Shown here: one piece after another, positions 62,681 through 64,000 of the stretch
How the letters are laid out: each line of letters starts with the position of its first letter
How positions within the stretch are numbered: the stretch's first letter is position 1
NCBI GenBank assembly: GCA_036417435.1
Contig: CM070901.1
Span: 161,964,044 to 162,028,043 of the forward strand
DNA: 64,000 nt
From: Inia geoffrensis
Taxonomy: Eukaryota > Chordata > Mammalia > Artiodactyla > Iniidae
Direction: 5' to 3'
Notes under the pieces: model-generated
Seen by the model: the letters and a program-made list of their open reading frames with translations, nothing else
Told to the model about the DNA's origin: nothing
Database searches by the model: none
Translations under genes and position numbers: made by a program

Positions 62681-64000
62681 ATGTAGCTGGAGTTTCTCGT
62701 GCTGGTCAGGCAAACAGGTTCATCTCACAAAACAATGCCAGTTGGTTGGTTGTATCTGCTTGATATGTTGCCTTGGAAAGGAGTTTGGGGCTGAATTCAA
62801 GGTCAGAAAGAAAGAGTGCTGGGATGGATGCCACGGCAGTACAGAGGTAGGACATGAGTGCCTGCATTTGCCATTCATGCTGAAACCTCACACATGCCAA
62901 AACCCACTGGGTCACATGTCAGGTGGGACAGGGTACCTGCGAGTGCTGCCTGCTCTTGCCTATGATGGCCGTGCAGTCTTTTTCTACTCTCAGGCTCTGG
63001 GTCCCCCAGTTCTCTGCTCCATGGGGACACTGCCTTGCCATGTCCCTGGGTTAGCACTGGGACTGAAAGAGATCAGGGGTGAGAAAGCGCTTCATATCTA
63101 GATGAAAATGATGGAGGAGTGTCACAACTCCCCTCTCTCTAAACAAATGGAAGACAGCACATAAAGAAACATAGGGAGAGGAGGGTTTGTTTTCATTTTT
63201 ATTTACACCAGTCATCAGCCACAACTCCATCCATAAACTGAAGCATTTCTGCCAGGTACTGTGAAATCTAGACCCGAACAAATGAGGAAACTGAGAACCC
63301 ACATAAACTTCCTCAAAACAGTTTCCTTAATGTTCAATATCCCAGACGTGAATGGCTTATCCCAAAACCCTTTGCTTGAAGTTCTGAGACCCAGAAAGAC
63401 CCCCCCAGGGAAGTGGCGAGCACCTCCAAGGGGAGTCATCCCACCTTGGGGGGCAAGTAAGCTGGGTATGTATCCTCCAACCCGTTGTGGCTGAAGGCTG
63501 CTCCCAGCTCATGAATGCCCTGGCACTCCCAGCAGGCCCTTGTGTGGAGACTACCACCCATGCTCACAGCCACGCCCATCAGCATGCTCTGCAGTGTGAG
63601 AGCCAAGAGGATGTGGGCGAGGCACCAACCACATCTGCACAAAGTGGGATGATGGAGGGGGAGGGGGCCTCTCTCTCCTTCCCAGTCCAGACCCATCTCT
63701 CTCACCCCCTTCCTAGCCATCCACGCCCCACAGTAGAGGAGACATTGCTAATCGGATTCATTGTCAGCTCTGAGTGGGCATGGGCGCTGGCGTCAGGGTC
63801 ACACATCCCCTCCCTCACAACCTTCTCTTCCACTTCCTGTCCCTGCCTGTGATGCATCATGAGCAGAGAAGGGCAACCGTCCGGGCAGGAGGGGGGTCCC
63901 TCAAGTCAAGACACAGAGCAACCCAGACACAGAGATAACAAGGCTGTGTGACAACAGAGGCACAGATTGGAGTGATGTAGCGACAAGCCAAGAAATGCCA
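62681..64000. other. Single-copy region, no gene seen
   Basis: No repeat recognised apart from isolated short resemblances (for example 'caaatgaggaaactgagaac' at about 63,279, a MIR-like core). Frames of up to 121 codons lack domains and overlap frames on the other strand. The window ends in single-copy sequence. Confidence 0.4.

Noticed and set aside
1..64000. A previously undescribed biological system or gene cluster
   Set aside because: No functional coding gene or RNA gene could be supported anywhere in the window. The content is repeats plus single-copy non-coding DNA of a cetacean-like genome.

Overview
This is mammalian nuclear DNA, almost certainly from a cetacean. Five tRNA-derived SINEs of the CHR type are present (8,509 and 30,774 on +; 22,823, 40,537 and 54,337 on -), all with the 'acttccctgg-tggcgcagtgg' type 5' end or its complement. 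The one at 8,509 is a young-looking CHR-1-type copy with clean target-site duplications, a group known from whales and dolphins. MIR, L2, MER5, MLT1, old L1 and ERV-L copies make up the usual placental background. I found no protein-coding gene, tRNA, rRNA, snRNA or CRISPR array that I can support. The open frames are short, carry no recognisable domain, or lie in low-complexity DNA or dead transposons. The window is best read as intergenic or long-intron sequence.

Layout. 1-4,500: GC-rich, mostly single-copy, with MIR and MER5 pieces, a weak CpG cluster with an Sp1-type box (about 1,200-1,600) and a (GT)n. 4,535-10,935: a nearly end-to-end but dead L1M element on +, broken by an MLT1 LTR and by the CHR-1 SINE. 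11,000-20,100: L2, MIR and other ancient repeats, a paired CCAAT-box cluster (11,487-11,513), two LTR-like elements and a Z-DNA-prone tract. 20,380-22,240: a decayed ERV-L-type pol fragment on -. 22,600-31,700: MIR and L2 with two CHR SINEs, a 159-bp homopyrimidine block (24,971-25,129), a 3-unit tandem repeat (26,926-27,073) and a 733-bp ATC/ACC triplet array (28,781-29,513). 31,700-37,800: MIR/L2-rich. 37,840-39,975: L1 fragment on -. 40,000-44,760: SINE, MER5, an LTR and MIRs. 44,762-46,678: two copies of one LTR in opposite orientation around about 700 bp, sharing a 107-bp perfect inverted repeat. 46,690-50,290: L2/MIR and a large pyrimidine-rich region. 51,000-54,890: two more LTR-like elements, one with a SINE inserted exactly at its polyadenylation signal. 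55,000-64,000: MIR/L2, a second MLT1 LTR (57,905) and a third L1 fragment (59,585-60,760, -), then largely single-copy DNA.

There is no gene set acting together here. What the window records is the order of insertions (MLT1 into L1, CHR-1 into L1, CHR into a MIR, CHR into an LTR) and simple repeats that grew from MIR tails. I did not find evidence of an undescribed biological system. The most concrete structural item is the inverted LTR pair. Family names were assigned from memory of repeat consensus sequences, without a database search, and boundaries are approximate unless a target-site duplication is given.
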